This document shows positions 9,188 through 17,776 of a DNA stretch of 64,000 nucleotides, one piece after another. The notes below the pieces were generated by a model. It ran no database searches and was not told the DNA's origin. It saw only the letters and a list, made by a program, of their open reading frames with translations. The stretch comes from Roseicella frigidaeris (GTDB lineage: Bacteria > Pseudomonadota > Alphaproteobacteria > Acetobacterales > Acetobacteraceae). Both the position numbers and the translations under genes were made by a program. Every line of letters starts with the position of its first letter. The first letter of the stretch is position 1. The stretch is taken from contig NZ_QLIX01000023.1 in NCBI RefSeq assembly GCF_003258945.1, forward strand, positions 1-64,000, given 5' to 3'.

Positions 9188-9201
9188 GTCGCCGCAGGGG
9201 A

Positions 9202-11583
9202 TCAGGCCACCAGCTTGGCGCGGCGCTGCTGGCGCAGGACATCCTCGATCCAGCGGTCCAGCCGCTCGGTCTCGGCATGCGCTTCCTCGCGCGCCACATA
9301 GGCGGCGGGGAAGCGCAGCGCCAGCCAGCGCCAGGCGACCAGGCGCTTGTGGGTCTTCTCGGCGCGCTCCAGCTCGTCGCGGCTGGCGCGCTCGGGCGCC
9401 GGCAGCCGGCCGGCATTGGGCGGCACCACGCCGCGGCCGGCGCCATGCTCGATCGCCCAGCGGGCCAGCCGGGCGACGCCGTTGTCGCGCTCGTCCACCG
9501 GGCAGAGCGCATAGGTCCAGCGCTGCAGCAGGCTGAGGCCGGCGACGCCGTCGATGGCGCCGGCGACCGCCATGGCCTGGGTGAGGTCGGCCAGGCGGTA
9601 ATTCGGGTCGTCCGGCCGCAGCACCGCGCGCTTGATGCGCGCCAGCACGCCGAACAGGCTGTCCGAGCCGATCTCCTGCGCCACATTGGCGATGATGTCG
9701 GCATCCGGCTGCACCAGCGGCCGCGGGTCCTCGGGCGGCAGCGGCGCCGCCTCCAGCATCGTCTTCACGAATTCCGGGCTGCCGCCGCCGGCCAGCACCG
9801 CGACCACCCCTTCCTCGAAGCGGCCGAAGCGGCCGGCGCGACCGCCGATCTGCTTGATCTCCTGGGTGTTCAGCTCGCGCCGCTCGGTGCCGTCGAACTT
9901 CCGCAGGGTGGAGAAGATCACCCGGCGGATCGGCAGGTTGAGGCCCATGCCGATCGCATCCGTCGCCACCAGGATATCGGCATCGCCCTCGCGGAAGCGG
10001 GCGGCCTCGGCGCGCCGCACCTCGGGGCTCAGCGCGCCATAGACCACGGCCACGCGGCGGCCGCGGCGGACCAGCTCGGCGCGCAGGTCCAGCACGTCGC
10101 GGCGGGAGAAGGCGACGACGGCATCGCCCGGGCCGAGCTCGCCGAGCCCGACCGGCGCGCGCGCCGCCACCAGCGGCCCCTTGCGGCGCAGCGACACCTC
10201 CTCGACCGGGTCGCCGCAGAGGGCGGCGATGCGCTTCACCTGCGTCGCGCATTCCGGGGCGCCGAGGACGAAGACCTGCCGCGCCGGGGCGCCCATGATG
10301 GCGGCCGTCCAGGCGGCGCCGCGGTCGCGGTCGGCGAGCATCTGCGCCTCGTCCACCACCGCGACATCCACCGGCAGGTGGAAGGGGCACATCTCGACCG
10401 TGGCGGCGAGATGCCGCGCCCCGGCGACCGGGATGCGCTCCTCGCCGGTGGAGAGCGAGGCGGGCACGCCGCGGCTGGCCAGCGCGTCGCGGAACTCATG
10501 CGCCAGCAGGCGCAGCGGGGCGAGGGCCATGCCGGTCTCGGCCGCGGCGAGCGCATCGAGCGCGGTATGGCTCTTGCCCGAATTGGTCGGGCCGGTGACC
10601 AGGGTGATGCGGCGGTTCAGCGCCCGCGCCGTGGCGAAATGCCCGGCATAGCGGTCGAGCGCCGCGACCCGGGCGATGGCGGCGACCGCCCCCTTGCCGA
10701 GCCGGAGCGCCGGCGCCGCCGGGCCGCCGCGGCGCTTCGCCTCGACCGCCGCGCGGTCGGTCTCGCGCCATTGCGGCACGGCACGGCGCAGAGTGGCGAG
10801 CTCGGCCGGGTCGAATTCCCAGCGCTCCCGCCCGCCCCGCTGCGGGATGCGGCGGGCGACCGGGATCAACCCGGCCGCGATCCAGCGCAGCGCCTCCCGC
10901 TCCTGGCAGCCGAGCAGCCCGGGCAGCTCGCGGAACTCGACGAGGCTCTTCTCCCAGGCGCGGAGCCGGGCGACCTCCTCGCGCTTGCGGCTGCGGGCGG
11001 CGGTCTCGGCCTCCCGCTGCTCGCGGCGGCGGCGGGCCTCGCGGGCGCCGACCGCGTCGAGGAAGGGCAGCGAGTCCTCGCCCGAAAGGCCGAAGGCCAC
11101 GGCGACCTCGCGCGCCAGTTGCGCATGCCGGTCGGCGGACAGGGCCGGCTGCCCCGCCTCGGTCAGCTCGGCCAGCACCGCCTCCAGCGCCGCCTCGGGG
11201 GTGGGGCCGAGGCTGCGGAAGCGCTGCGCCAGCACCGCCTCCAGGGCGGCGAGCAGGGTCTCGTCGGCCGGGGCGAGCTCGGCGACGGTGCCGGCCGCAG
11301 TCTCCTTGTCGGCCCGGCGGGCCCAGAGGCGGCCGGCGCGGCTGGCGAGGTCGTTCAGGCGGGTGATCCAGCCGCGCCGGCGCAGCGCCAGCAGCGCCGT
11401 GCGGATCGTCTCGGCATCGGCCGGCAACTGCCGCGCGACGCGGCGGATCAGGGCGGACATCTCCCGTGCCTCGACGGCGAGGCCGGAGGCAAGGATCGCC
11501 GCCTCGGCCGGCGAGACGGCCTGCTGGCTGGCCTCGGCTGGCTCATGGGCCAGGTCGAAGGCGGCATCGAAGGGTGTGGTCAA
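9202..11583 (-). CDS. Suv3-like ATP-dependent RNA helicase
   Basis: A 793-residue superfamily 2 helicase of the Suv3 (mitochondrial degradosome) type, a family of alphaproteobacterial ancestry. Motif I is [12 protein letters not shown] (331-342), the characteristic Suv3 P-loop; motif II is DEAQM (411-415). The helicase C domain shows [25 protein letters not shown] and [10 protein letters not shown]. The N-terminal 300 residues form an alpha-helical, Arg/Glu-rich extension with a winged-helix-like segment. Family knowledge: Suv3 unwinds structured RNA for a 3'-5' exonuclease. Together with the DEAD-box helicase downstream this suggests an RNA-decay or ribosome-maintenance pair. The start at 11583 opens [15 protein letters not shown]. 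The 385 bases upstream contain no gene. Confidence 0.88.
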   Translation of the reverse strand: MTTPFDAAFDLAHEPAEASQQAVSPAEAAILASGLAVEAREMSALIRRVARQLPADAETIRTALLALRRRGWITRLNDLASRAGRLWARRADKETAAGTVAELAPADETLLAALEAVLAQRFRSLGPTPEAALEAVLAELTEAGQPALSADRHAQLAREVAVAFGLSGEDSLPFLDAVGAREARRRREQREAETAARSRKREEVARLRAWEKSLVEFRELPGLLGCQEREALRWIAAGLIPVARRIPQRGGRERWEFDPAELATLRRAVPQWRETDRAAVEAKRRGGPAAPALRLGKGAVAAIARVAALDRYAGHFATARALNRRITLVTGPTNSGKSHTALDALAAAETGMALAPLRLLAHEFRDALASRGVPASLSTGEERIPVAGARHLAATVEMCPFHLPVDVAVVDEAQMLADRDRGAAWTAAIMGAPARQVFVLGAPECATQVKRIAALCGDPVEEVSLRRKGPLVAARAPVGLGELGPGDAVVAFSRRDVLDLRAELVRRGRRVAVVYGALSPEVRRAEAARFREGDADILVATDAIGMGLNLPIRRVIFSTLRKFDGTERRELNTQEIKQIGGRAGRFGRFEEGVVAVLAGGGSPEFVKTMLEAAPLPPEDPRPLVQPDADIIANVAQEIGSDSLFGVLARIKRAVLRPDDPNYRLADLTQAMAVAGAIDGVAGLSLLQRWTYALCPVDERDNGVARLARWAIEHGAGRGVVPPNAGRLPAPERASRDELERAEKTHKRLVAWRWLALRFPAAYVAREEAHAETERLDRWIEDVLRQQRRAKLVA

Positions 11584-11968
11584 ATCTCAGGACTCTCCGC
11601 GACCCGCGCGGGGGTCGCGCCATGGAACGGGCCAGATGGGCTGCATGCCCGAGGATCGGGCCTCGGAGATGCAAGCCCCGGGCCGTTCGAGGGCCTATCT
11701 GGCATGGGGCGTCGCGGGAGCGCCGCGCGCCCCTGACTGCGAGTGCCGCTTATATAGGAGCGATCCTGACCATTGCGAGGAAAAGCGTCGTGCGACGCGG
11801 GCGGCCCCGGCATCCCTGCCCCGCGTCGCCCGCCGGTTTCCTCCCCGCCGCGCCGGCGCGGGGCCGCATCGCCGGCGCCAGCGCCGACGCGCCGGCTGGC
11901 CTGGCCGCATCCGAGCCAGGCCAGCGGCGTTCGGGCCCATGGGACAGCATGGATCGGGGAGAGCACCC
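11584..11968. other. Divergent intergenic region (385 bases)
   Basis: Between the divergent Suv3-like and cupin genes. The AT-rich patch TTATATAGG (about 11750-11757) could be a -10 element in either direction, but no -35 sits at the right distance. There are several short G+C palindromes and no supportable gene. Confidence 0.5.
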
Positions 11969-12364
11969 ATGGAGATCAGGCGCGCCGGATCGCAGCCTTC
12001 CGGCCCGGGGCCGGCCGCGTATTTCACCGGCGCGGTCCGCATCGACCCGCTGCTCAGCCCGCCCGAGCCGGCCCGGGTCGCCGGCGCCCTCGTCACCTTC
12101 GAGCCGGGGGCGCGCACCGCCTGGCACACGCACCCCCTCGGACAGACGCTGATCGTCACCACCGGCTGCGGCTGGGTGCAGCGCGAGGGCGGGCCGGTCG
12201 AGGAGATCCGGCCGGGCGACGTGGTCTGGTTCCCGCCCGGCGAGAAGCACTGGCACGGCGCCACGCCGACCACGGCAATGAGCCACATCGCCATCCAGGA
12301 GAAGCTGGACGGCTCGCCCGTCACCTGGATGGAGCAGGTGACGGACGCGCAGTACCGCCGCTGA
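11969..12364 (+). CDS. Cupin-domain protein ((R)-mandelonitrile-lyase-like)
   Basis: A 131-residue single-domain cupin. Motif 1 is visible as [21 protein letters not shown], with the two histidines and glutamine of a metal site, and motif 2 as [19 protein letters not shown]. The pattern is that of small cytosolic cupins annotated as (R)-mandelonitrile lyase or quercetin-dioxygenase-like; the actual reaction is not determined. GGGGAGAG precedes the ATG at 11969. It is convergent with the phosphatase gene, leaving a 9-base gap, and has no obvious operon partner. Confidence 0.85.
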   Translation: MEIRRAGSQPSGPGPAAYFTGAVRIDPLLSPPEPARVAGALVTFEPGARTAWHTHPLGQTLIVTTGCGWVQREGGPVEEIRPGDVVWFPPGEKHWHGATPTTAMSHIAIQEKLDGSPVTWMEQVTDAQYRR

Positions 12365-12373
12365 GGCAGGGGG

Positions 12374-13087
12374 TCAGGCCTGCAGGAAGGCCAGCCGGTC
12401 CGCCTCCAGCACCAGGCAGGTGAGCTCGCGGCCGAAGACCGCGCCGGTGTCGATGCCGATGCGGTTGGGCTTCACCACCGGGCCGCGGGTCGGCGAATGG
12501 CCATGCACCACCACGGCGCCGAACTCCGCCTCCGAGGCCAGGAAGCTGTGGCGGATGCGCAGCAGGTCGTCGGGCGACTGCGCCTCGAGCGGCAGGCCCG
12601 GCCGCAGCCCGGCATGGACGAAGAGATAGCCGCCCAGCCGGTGATGCAGGCCGAGGCCGCGGAGGAAGGCGAGATGCGCCGGCGGGATGCCGGCTGCCCA
12701 GCCGGCGGGGTCGCCATCCGCGTCCAGGCCCCAGCTCGCCAGCGCCTCCCGCCCGCCGCTGATGCGCCAGTCGGTCACCGCCGCGCGCTCCCCGGCCAGC
12801 GCGTCGAGCATGGTGCGCTCGTGGTTGCCCATCAGGTTCACCACCGGCACGCCCGGCAGCGGCGGGCCAGCGGCCAGCCGGGCGACGACGCCGGCGCTGT
12901 CCGGCCCGCGATCCACATAGTCGCCGAGATGCAGCAGCAGCGGCGCATCGACCGGCCGCGCCGCGAGGTCCTCGGCGATCCGGGCATGCAGGGTGGCGAG
13001 CTTGTCGGCGCAGCCATGCACGTCGCCGATGGCATAGACGCGCTGGCCGGGCGGCAGGCTGGCGGGGGCGGGCTGGAAATCGGGCAT
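12374..13087 (-). CDS. PP2A-like metallophosphoesterase (serine/threonine phosphatase family)
   Basis: A 237-residue calcineurin-like phosphoesterase with the full bacterial PPP motif set: GDVHG (about residues 22-26), GDYVDRGPDS, GNHE, and VVVHGHSPT near the C-terminus. It resembles lambda/PrpA-type phosphatases and bis(5'-nucleosyl)tetraphosphatase-like proteins. Whether the substrate is a phosphoprotein or a nucleotide is not clear from sequence. The ATG at 13087 gives the normal N-terminus, MPDFQPAP, before the first motif; a longer frame reaching 13231 would run over the leader of the divergent MaoC gene. Confidence 0.88.
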   Translation of the reverse strand: MPDFQPAPASLPPGQRVYAIGDVHGCADKLATLHARIAEDLAARPVDAPLLLHLGDYVDRGPDSAGVVARLAAGPPLPGVPVVNLMGNHERTMLDALAGERAAVTDWRISGGREALASWGLDADGDPAGWAAGIPPAHLAFLRGLGLHHRLGGYLFVHAGLRPGLPLEAQSPDDLLRIRHSFLASEAEFGAVVVHGHSPTRGPVVKPNRIGIDTGAVFGRELTCLVLEADRLAFLQA

Positions 13088-13196
13088 CGCCGCGCATGAT
13101 CCCGCGCGCCGCGCCGGCCGCCAAGCCGGTCCGGGGCCCATCTGGCCAAGCCGCGGCCGGCATGGCAGGAATTCCGCGACGCCCGAGGAGGAAACG

Positions 13197-13652
13197 ATGC
13201 TCGAGATCGCCACCATCGCCGACCTGCCCAACTATGTGGGCAAGACGCTCGGCACCAGCGACTGGGTCGTGGTGGACCAGAAGATGATCGACCAGTTCGC
13301 CGAGGCGACGGGCGACCACCAGTGGATCCATGTCGATGTTGAGCGGGCGAAGCGGGAGATGCCCGGCGGCAAGACCATCGCGCATGGCTACCTCACCCTG
13401 TCGCTGCTGCCGCGGCTGAACCACGGCATCTGGACGCTGAAGAAGCGCAGCCGGGGGGTGAATTACGGCTCGAACAAGGTGCGCTTCACCGCCCCGGTGC
13501 CGGCCGGCGCGCGGGTGCGCGGGCATCTGACGCTGAAGAATGTCGAGGCGATCGAGGGCGGCGCCCGGCTGACCATGGAGGCGAGGGTCGAGGTCGAGGG
13601 CAGCGAGCGCCCGGCCCTGGTCGCCGAGACGCTGTCGCTCGTCTACGAATAA
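13197..13652 (+). CDS. MaoC-family (R)-specific hydratase/dehydratase
   Basis: A 151-residue hot-dog-fold MaoC-like protein. The hydratase 2 signature is present: FAEATGDHQWIHVD carries the catalytic Asp/His pair, followed by GKTIAHGYLTLSLLP. The family hydrates trans-2-enoyl-CoA to (R)-3-hydroxyacyl-CoA. Single-domain members near this length often serve branched or dicarboxylic acyl-CoAs, so the substrate is unknown. GAGGAG precedes the ATG at 13197. Its 3' end abuts a family 2 hairpin repeat separating it from the convergent enolase-superfamily gene. Confidence 0.88.
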   Translation: MLEIATIADLPNYVGKTLGTSDWVVVDQKMIDQFAEATGDHQWIHVDVERAKREMPGGKTIAHGYLTLSLLPRLNHGIWTLKKRSRGVNYGSNKVRFTAPVPAGARVRGHLTLKNVEAIEGGARLTMEARVEVEGSERPALVAETLSLVYE

Positions 13653-13655
13653 TAC

Positions 13656-13752
13656 TCCCCACGACGTCGCTGCGCACCGCCGCGGGGGCCCCGTGATTCG
13701 CTCCGGGCCCGAGGGCCGTCACAGCCTGCCGAGGCAAAGCCTCGCCAGGGCA
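13656..13752. repeat. Intergenic palindromic repeat, family 2, copy 1
   Basis: About 97 bases, read on the minus strand: TGCCCTGGCGAGGCTTTGCC..., then CGGCAGGCTGTGACG, a link, GCGAATCACGGGGCCCCCG and GCGACGTCGTGGGGA. The same modules in the same order occur at 24618-24713 on the plus strand. It contains a GCGAGGC/GCCTCGGC-type stem and a CCCCAC.../...GTGGGG stem, and sits between the convergent MaoC and enolase-superfamily genes, starting 4 bases after the MaoC stop. Confidence 0.75.
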
Positions 13753-13796
13753 ACGGGAGACGACCGGGACGGCGGGCGACCCTGCGGGGCGGGCGC

Positions 13797-14921
13797 TCAG
13801 CCCGCCGCGGCGGAGGCGATGGTGTAGCGCCGCACCGCCTCGGCATCGAGGGTGATGCCGAAGCCGGGGCGGTCGGGCACCGCCAGCAGGCCGTCGCGCG
13901 GCCGCGGCGCCTCCGGCAGCAGATGCGGCCAGAGCGGGTCGCGCGCCGGATCGGCGAAGCACTCGACGCAGAGGCCATGCGGGATGCCGGCCAGCAGATG
14001 CGCGGCGATCTGCGGCTCCTCGTGATGCGCCATGCGGATGCCGTGCAGGCCGCAGAGCGCCGCGGCGCGCCGCCATTCGGTGATGCCGCCGGCCTCCGAG
14101 GCGTCGAAATTCACGATGTCCACTGCCCCCGCCTCGACCAGCCGGCGCACGCCATGCGCGGAATACTCGCTCTGCCCGGCATTGACCGGGATACGGGTGG
14201 CCCGCCGCACCTCGGCCATGCCGCGCGCCTCGTCATACCAGTGGCAGGGCTCCTCGAACCAGGCGATGGGCAGCTCCTCGATCAGCCGGGCGAAGCGGAT
14301 GGCCTCCGCCGTGCTCCAGCCGCGATTGGCATCGACCGCGATCAGGAAGCCATCGCCGGCCCCATCGAGCGCCGCCTTCACCCGTTCGGCGTCCTGCTCG
14401 GGCGAGAGGCCGCCCACCTTCACCTTGCAGCCGCCCATCCCCCAGGCGCGGAGCTGCTCCATCTCCCGCGCCAGGTCGAGCAGCGTCTTCCCCTCGGCGT
14501 AATAGCCGCCGATGGAGATGATCGGCAGCGCGCTGCGGCAGCCGCCGAGGAGCTGGCGCACCGAGAGCCCGGCCCGCTTGCCGAGCAGGTCCCAGAGCGC
14601 GGTATCGACGCAGGCGATCGCCTCCATGGCCAGCTTGCGGTCGCGGTTGGGGATGGTGACGGCGTGCATCCGCTGCCACAGCCGCTCATAGTCGGTGGCC
14701 TCCTCGCCGAGCAGCAGCGGCGCCAGCTCCTCGGTGACGATGCGCACGATCTCGGCGCCATGCTCGCGGTTGTCGCCGTTGTAGACCTCGCTCGCCAGCC
14801 CGCCCGCGGTGCGGATGCGGGTGATGACGGCGCAGCGCGTGGTCATGGCATAGACGCTGCCGGCGAAGCGCCGCGGCAGCGGGATCTCGATGGCGATGGC
14901 CTCGACGCGCTCGATCCGCAT
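13797..14921 (-). CDS. Enolase-superfamily enzyme (mandelate racemase / muconate-lactonizing type)
   Basis: A 374-residue enolase-superfamily protein with capping domain and barrel. The KVKVG motif places the catalytic lysines at 166 and 168. Metal ligands fit D197 in AVDANRG, E223 in WFEEP and the Glu in NAGQSEYS. A His in RMAHHEEP and an Asp in NFDASEAGG match the mandelate-racemase His-Asp dyad. The reaction is proton abstraction alpha to a carboxylate (racemisation, dehydration or lactonisation). With the divergent lyase-family gene 79 bases away it may process a sugar acid or amino-dicarboxylate, which is inference. GGAGGGG precedes the ATG at 14921. Confidence 0.88.
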   Translation of the reverse strand: MRIERVEAIAIEIPLPRRFAGSVYAMTTRCAVITRIRTAGGLASEVYNGDNREHGAEIVRIVTEELAPLLLGEEATDYERLWQRMHAVTIPNRDRKLAMEAIACVDTALWDLLGKRAGLSVRQLLGGCRSALPIISIGGYYAEGKTLLDLAREMEQLRAWGMGGCKVKVGGLSPEQDAERVKAALDGAGDGFLIAVDANRGWSTAEAIRFARLIEELPIAWFEEPCHWYDEARGMAEVRRATRIPVNAGQSEYSAHGVRRLVEAGAVDIVNFDASEAGGITEWRRAAALCGLHGIRMAHHEEPQIAAHLLAGIPHGLCVECFADPARDPLWPHLLPEAPRPRDGLLAVPDRPGFGITLDAEAVRRYTIASAAAG

Positions 14922-15000
14922 GCTGGTCCCCTCCTTTTCGCCTTGCCCGCGATCCGGGCTAGCCTCGGCCCGCGCCACGGCAACGGCAAGGGAGGAGAGG

Positions 15001-16506
15001 ATGGCCGAGCAGGTGAGCCTGCGGGAGCGGGTGAAGGAGCCGCCCTCCGCCCGGCTGGTCGAAAGCTACTACCGCCCCGCCGTCGCCCGCGCCCGGGCGC
15101 AGGTCTTTGACCATGAGATGTGGGCGCATTGCGCGCACGCGCTGATGCTGGAACGCCAGGGTATCGTCGCCCGCGCGCCCCTGGCCGCCTGCCTGCGCCT
15201 GGTGCTGCAGATGGCGGAGCAGGGGCCGGAGAGCGTGCCGGTCGATGAGCGGCAGGAAGACCTCTACTCCTATGTCGAGCGCCGCATCGTCCAGGCGCTC
15301 GGGCCGGATATCGGCGGCCGGCTGCATACCGGCCGCAGCCGCAACGACCTCAACGCCACCACCTGGCGCATGGCGCTGCGCGGCGAGCTGATCGCGGCGC
15401 AGCGCGCCCTGCTCGCCCTGCGCGGCACGCTGCTGCGCCTCGCCGAGGCGCAGGCCGGCGTGGTGATGCCGGACTACACCCATGGCCAGCACGCCCAGCC
15501 GGTCACCTTCGGCTACTGGCTGCTGGCCGTGGCGGATGCGCTGGCGCGCGACGGCACGCGGCTCGCCGGGGCGCTGCGGCATGCCGATCTCTGCCCGCTC
15601 GGCGCCGGGGCGCTCACCACCACCGCCTTCCCGCTCGACCGCGACCTGACCGCCGCGCTGCTCGGCTTCGCCGCGCCGCTCGAGATCGCCTACGACGCCG
15701 TCGCCTCCCGCGACGACGCGCTGGAGGCGGTCTCGGCGCTGGCGGTGCTGGGTGCCACCCTGTCGCGCCTCGCCACCGACCTCATGGCCTGGTCCAGCTG
15801 GGAATACGGCTTCCTCGAGCTGGCCGACCGGCACTGCGCCGTCTCCTCCATCATGCCGCAGAAGAAGAACCCGGCGGCGCTCGAGCATATCCGCGCCGCC
15901 GCGGGGATGGTGCAGGGCGCCCTCGCCGCCGCCCTCGCCTGCACCAAGAACACCAGCTTCGCCGATGTGAACGACGCGGTGACGGCGGTGAACGAGCCGG
16001 TGCTGGAGGCCACGACGCGCAGCCGCCGCATCCTCGCCCTGATCGAGGAGGTGCTGCAGGGCCTGACGCTGCGGCCCGAGCGCATGGCCCGCGCCGCCGC
16101 CGAGGGCTTCGGCAGCGCCACCGAGCTCGCCGACGTCATCGTGCGGGAGAGCGGCCTTTCCTTCCGCATGGCGCATGCCGTCGTCGCCCTGGTGGTGCGG
16201 GAGGCGCTGGCGGCCGGGCGCAGCGCCGATGCCATCCGCAGCGCCGATCTCGACCAGGCCGCCGCGACGCTGTTCGGCCGCCCGCTCGCCCTGCCCGAGA
16301 CGGCGGTGGCGCAGGCCCTCGACCCGGCGGCGAACATCCGCGCCCGCGGCGTCATGGGCGGCCCGGCGCCGGAGGAGATGGCGCGGATGCTGGCGGCGCG
16401 GCACGGGCTGCTCGCCCGCGACGCGGCGGCGCTCGAGGCGGTCATCGGCCGGGTGGAGGCGGCCCGGGCCCGCTGCCTCGGCTTCGCCCGCGGCCTCGCC
16501 GCCTGA
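15001..16506 (+). CDS. Argininosuccinate lyase family protein (divergent)
   Basis: A 501-residue member of the fumarase/aspartase/argininosuccinate lyase superfamily, which cleaves C-N or C-O bonds releasing fumarate. The signature SSIMPQKKNP is at 282-291, TGRSRNDL at about 104-111, and the DYTHGQHAQPVTFG block resembles ArgH. It lacks the N-terminal WGGRF segment of canonical ArgH and is some 30-40 residues longer, so it is probably a paralog, not the biosynthetic enzyme. It lies divergent from the enolase-superfamily gene and shares its promoter region. GGAGGAGAGG directly before the ATG at 15001 fixes the start. No other arginine genes are nearby. Confidence 0.82.
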   Translation: MAEQVSLRERVKEPPSARLVESYYRPAVARARAQVFDHEMWAHCAHALMLERQGIVARAPLAACLRLVLQMAEQGPESVPVDERQEDLYSYVERRIVQALGPDIGGRLHTGRSRNDLNATTWRMALRGELIAAQRALLALRGTLLRLAEAQAGVVMPDYTHGQHAQPVTFGYWLLAVADALARDGTRLAGALRHADLCPLGAGALTTTAFPLDRDLTAALLGFAAPLEIAYDAVASRDDALEAVSALAVLGATLSRLATDLMAWSSWEYGFLELADRHCAVSSIMPQKKNPAALEHIRAAAGMVQGALAAALACTKNTSFADVNDAVTAVNEPVLEATTRSRRILALIEEVLQGLTLRPERMARAAAEGFGSATELADVIVRESGLSFRMAHAVVALVVREALAAGRSADAIRSADLDQAAATLFGRPLALPETAVAQALDPAANIRARGVMGGPAPEEMARMLAARHGLLARDAAALEAVIGRVEAARARCLGFARGLAA

Positions 16507-16607
16507 CCGCCGCGGAGGCTCGCATCCGCCGGCGCGCCGCCCTATCTCTGCACCGGAAAGGGGCGCGCCGGAGGCGGCCCCCGGAGATGGTCCGCGAAGG
16601 GGTCCGC

Positions 16608-16916
16608 ATGTCCCGCCACCGCATCGCCTGGCTCGCCGCCGGGCTCGGCCTCGCCCTCGCCCTGCCCGGCGCCGCCGAGGCCCGGGGCTGGTATGGCGGC
16701 GGCTTCGGCGTCACCCTCGGCCCGGTCGCGCCCTATGGCTATTACGGCGGCTATTGGGGACCGCCGGTCTATGGCCCGCCGCCGGTCTATTACGCACCGC
16801 CGCCGCCTGTGATCTACGCCCCGCCGCCGGTCTACTACGTGCCGCCGGCGGGCGCGCAATGGATCGTCCCGCCCGCCGACCAGACGCCGCCGCCGGTCGC
16901 CGGGCGGCAGCGGTAG
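16608..16916 (+). CDS. Small secreted Pro/Tyr-rich protein
   Basis: About 102 residues: a cleavable signal peptide (hydrophobic core LAAGLGLALALPGAAEA) followed by a Gly/Tyr-rich stretch and repeats of PPPVYYAPPPPVIY type. No known domain. The tail is very like the C-terminus of the secreted protein at 29512-29937, so the two are probably functional relatives, perhaps envelope or surface proteins. The ATG at 16608 has AAGGGG five bases upstream. The ATG at 16587 lacks a spaced ribosome site and would add charge before the signal peptide. Confidence 0.7.
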   Translation: MSRHRIAWLAAGLGLALALPGAAEARGWYGGGFGVTLGPVAPYGYYGGYWGPPVYGPPPVYYAPPPPVIYAPPPVYYVPPAGAQWIVPPADQTPPPVAGRQR

Positions 16917-16930
16917 GACGGGCTGCGGGG

Positions 16931-17335
16931 TCAGACCGCGAGCGGCGCGGAGCGGCGGAGCCCGGCATGTTCCAGCGCCGCCAGCACCGCGACGACCAGC
17001 GCCTGGGCCACGACGAACAGCCCGCCGGGGAGCGTCGGCGCCACCCAGCCCGAGACCAGCAGCAGGAGGCTGTCCAGCGCCCAGAGCGCGTTGCCGAGGA
17101 TCACCGCCCAGACCAGCAGGTGCGGCGAGGCGCGGCGCCAGGCGAGGCCGCCGACCAGCAGCGCGAAGCCGAGCAGGACGATGCCGACCTGCAGCAGCAT
17201 CGCGGCCGGCAGGCCGAACCAGCGCGCCAGCGGCGTCGCCAGCGCCGCGAGCAGCAGGCCCATCGCGGCGCAACTCGCGGCATCGGCCCAAAGCACGGCG
17301 CGGAGGAAATCCGAAGGGATGATGCGGTCCATCAT
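16931..17335 (-). CDS. Four-helix integral membrane protein, unknown function
   Basis: A 134-residue hydrophobic protein with four predicted transmembrane helices (roughly 10-30, 40-62, 72-92, 100-122) and a short polar C-terminus. I do not recognise a family, though it resembles small SPW-like or DoxX-like inner-membrane proteins in general form. It lies 5 bases after the SnoaL-like gene on the same strand, so the two form an operon. ATGs at 17335 and 17332 are adjacent; the first is used here. A longer frame to 17620 is only the antisense of its neighbour. Confidence 0.7.
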   Translation of the reverse strand: MMDRIIPSDFLRAVLWADAASCAAMGLLLAALATPLARWFGLPAAMLLQVGIVLLGFALLVGGLAWRRASPHLLVWAVILGNALWALDSLLLLVSGWVAPTLPGGLFVVAQALVVAVLAALEHAGLRRSAPLAV

Positions 17336-17340
17336 GGCCC

Positions 17341-17724
17341 CTACCCCTGCGGCGCGAAATCGATGAAGCCGGTCACGGCGGCGAAGCGGCCATCCGCCGC
17401 GAGCACCACCATGTCCGTCCCGCCAGCGATGGCCGCCGCGCCCTCTGGCGCGCCCTCTGGCGCCCCCTCTGGCCCGAGCTCCCAGGCGAAGCGCAGCCGG
17501 TCGTGATGCGCATCCGCGCCGCCGCGGCGGCGGAAGCGCAGGCCGGGGAACTGGGCCTGCGCCGCGGCGATCAGCGCCTCGATGCCGGCATGGCCCTCGC
17601 CCTGCAGCATCGGGTCGCAATACTGCGCCCCCTCGGTGAAGGTCGTCGCGATCAGGTCGCGCCGCCGCGCCGCATCATCCTCGTTCCAGCAGGCGATGTA
17701 GCGCTCGATCAGCTCGTCATGCAT
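17341..17724 (-). CDS. SnoaL-like / NTF2-fold protein
   Basis: A 127-residue NTF2-like fold protein. It begins MHDELIERYIACWNEDDAARRRDLI, the usual first helix of SnoaL-like polyketide-cyclase relatives, and continues with FTEGAQYCDP and a strand-rich C-terminus ending FIDFAPQG. The fold covers isomerases, cyclases and many proteins of unknown role; nothing here fixes the substrate. An internal insert reads GPEGAPEGAPEGAA, encoded by a 12-base tandem repeat (17441-17476), and is likely a loop expansion. It forms a two-gene operon with the membrane protein 5 bases downstream. Confidence 0.75.
   Translation of the reverse strand: MHDELIERYIACWNEDDAARRRDLIATTFTEGAQYCDPMLQGEGHAGIEALIAAAQAQFPGLRFRRRGGADAHHDRLRFAWELGPEGAPEGAPEGAAAIAGGTDMVVLAADGRFAAVTGFIDFAPQG
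17441..17476. repeat. 12-base tandem repeat inside the SnoaL-like gene
   Basis: Three units of CCCTCTGGCGCS in frame, encoding Gly-Ala-Pro-Glu repeats on the minus strand. The unit CCCTCTGGCGCC also ends the unrelated intergenic array at 33841-33900. Confidence 0.85.
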
Positions 17725-17776
17725 CGGGTCTCTCCTGTCCTGCGCGATGGCCGCTGCGCCATCGACGCCGGCAGGA

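Noticed and set aside
7213-11736. A 1507-codon open frame on the plus strand
   Set aside because: It is antisense to the GST and two helicase genes, which have complete motif sets. Its product is a low-complexity Arg/Gly/Ala/Gln sequence, as expected when stops are rare in G+C-rich DNA.
15001-16506. Assignment as biosynthetic argH
   Set aside because: The N-terminal WGGRF segment is missing, the protein is longer, and no arginine genes are nearby. Kept as a family-level call.
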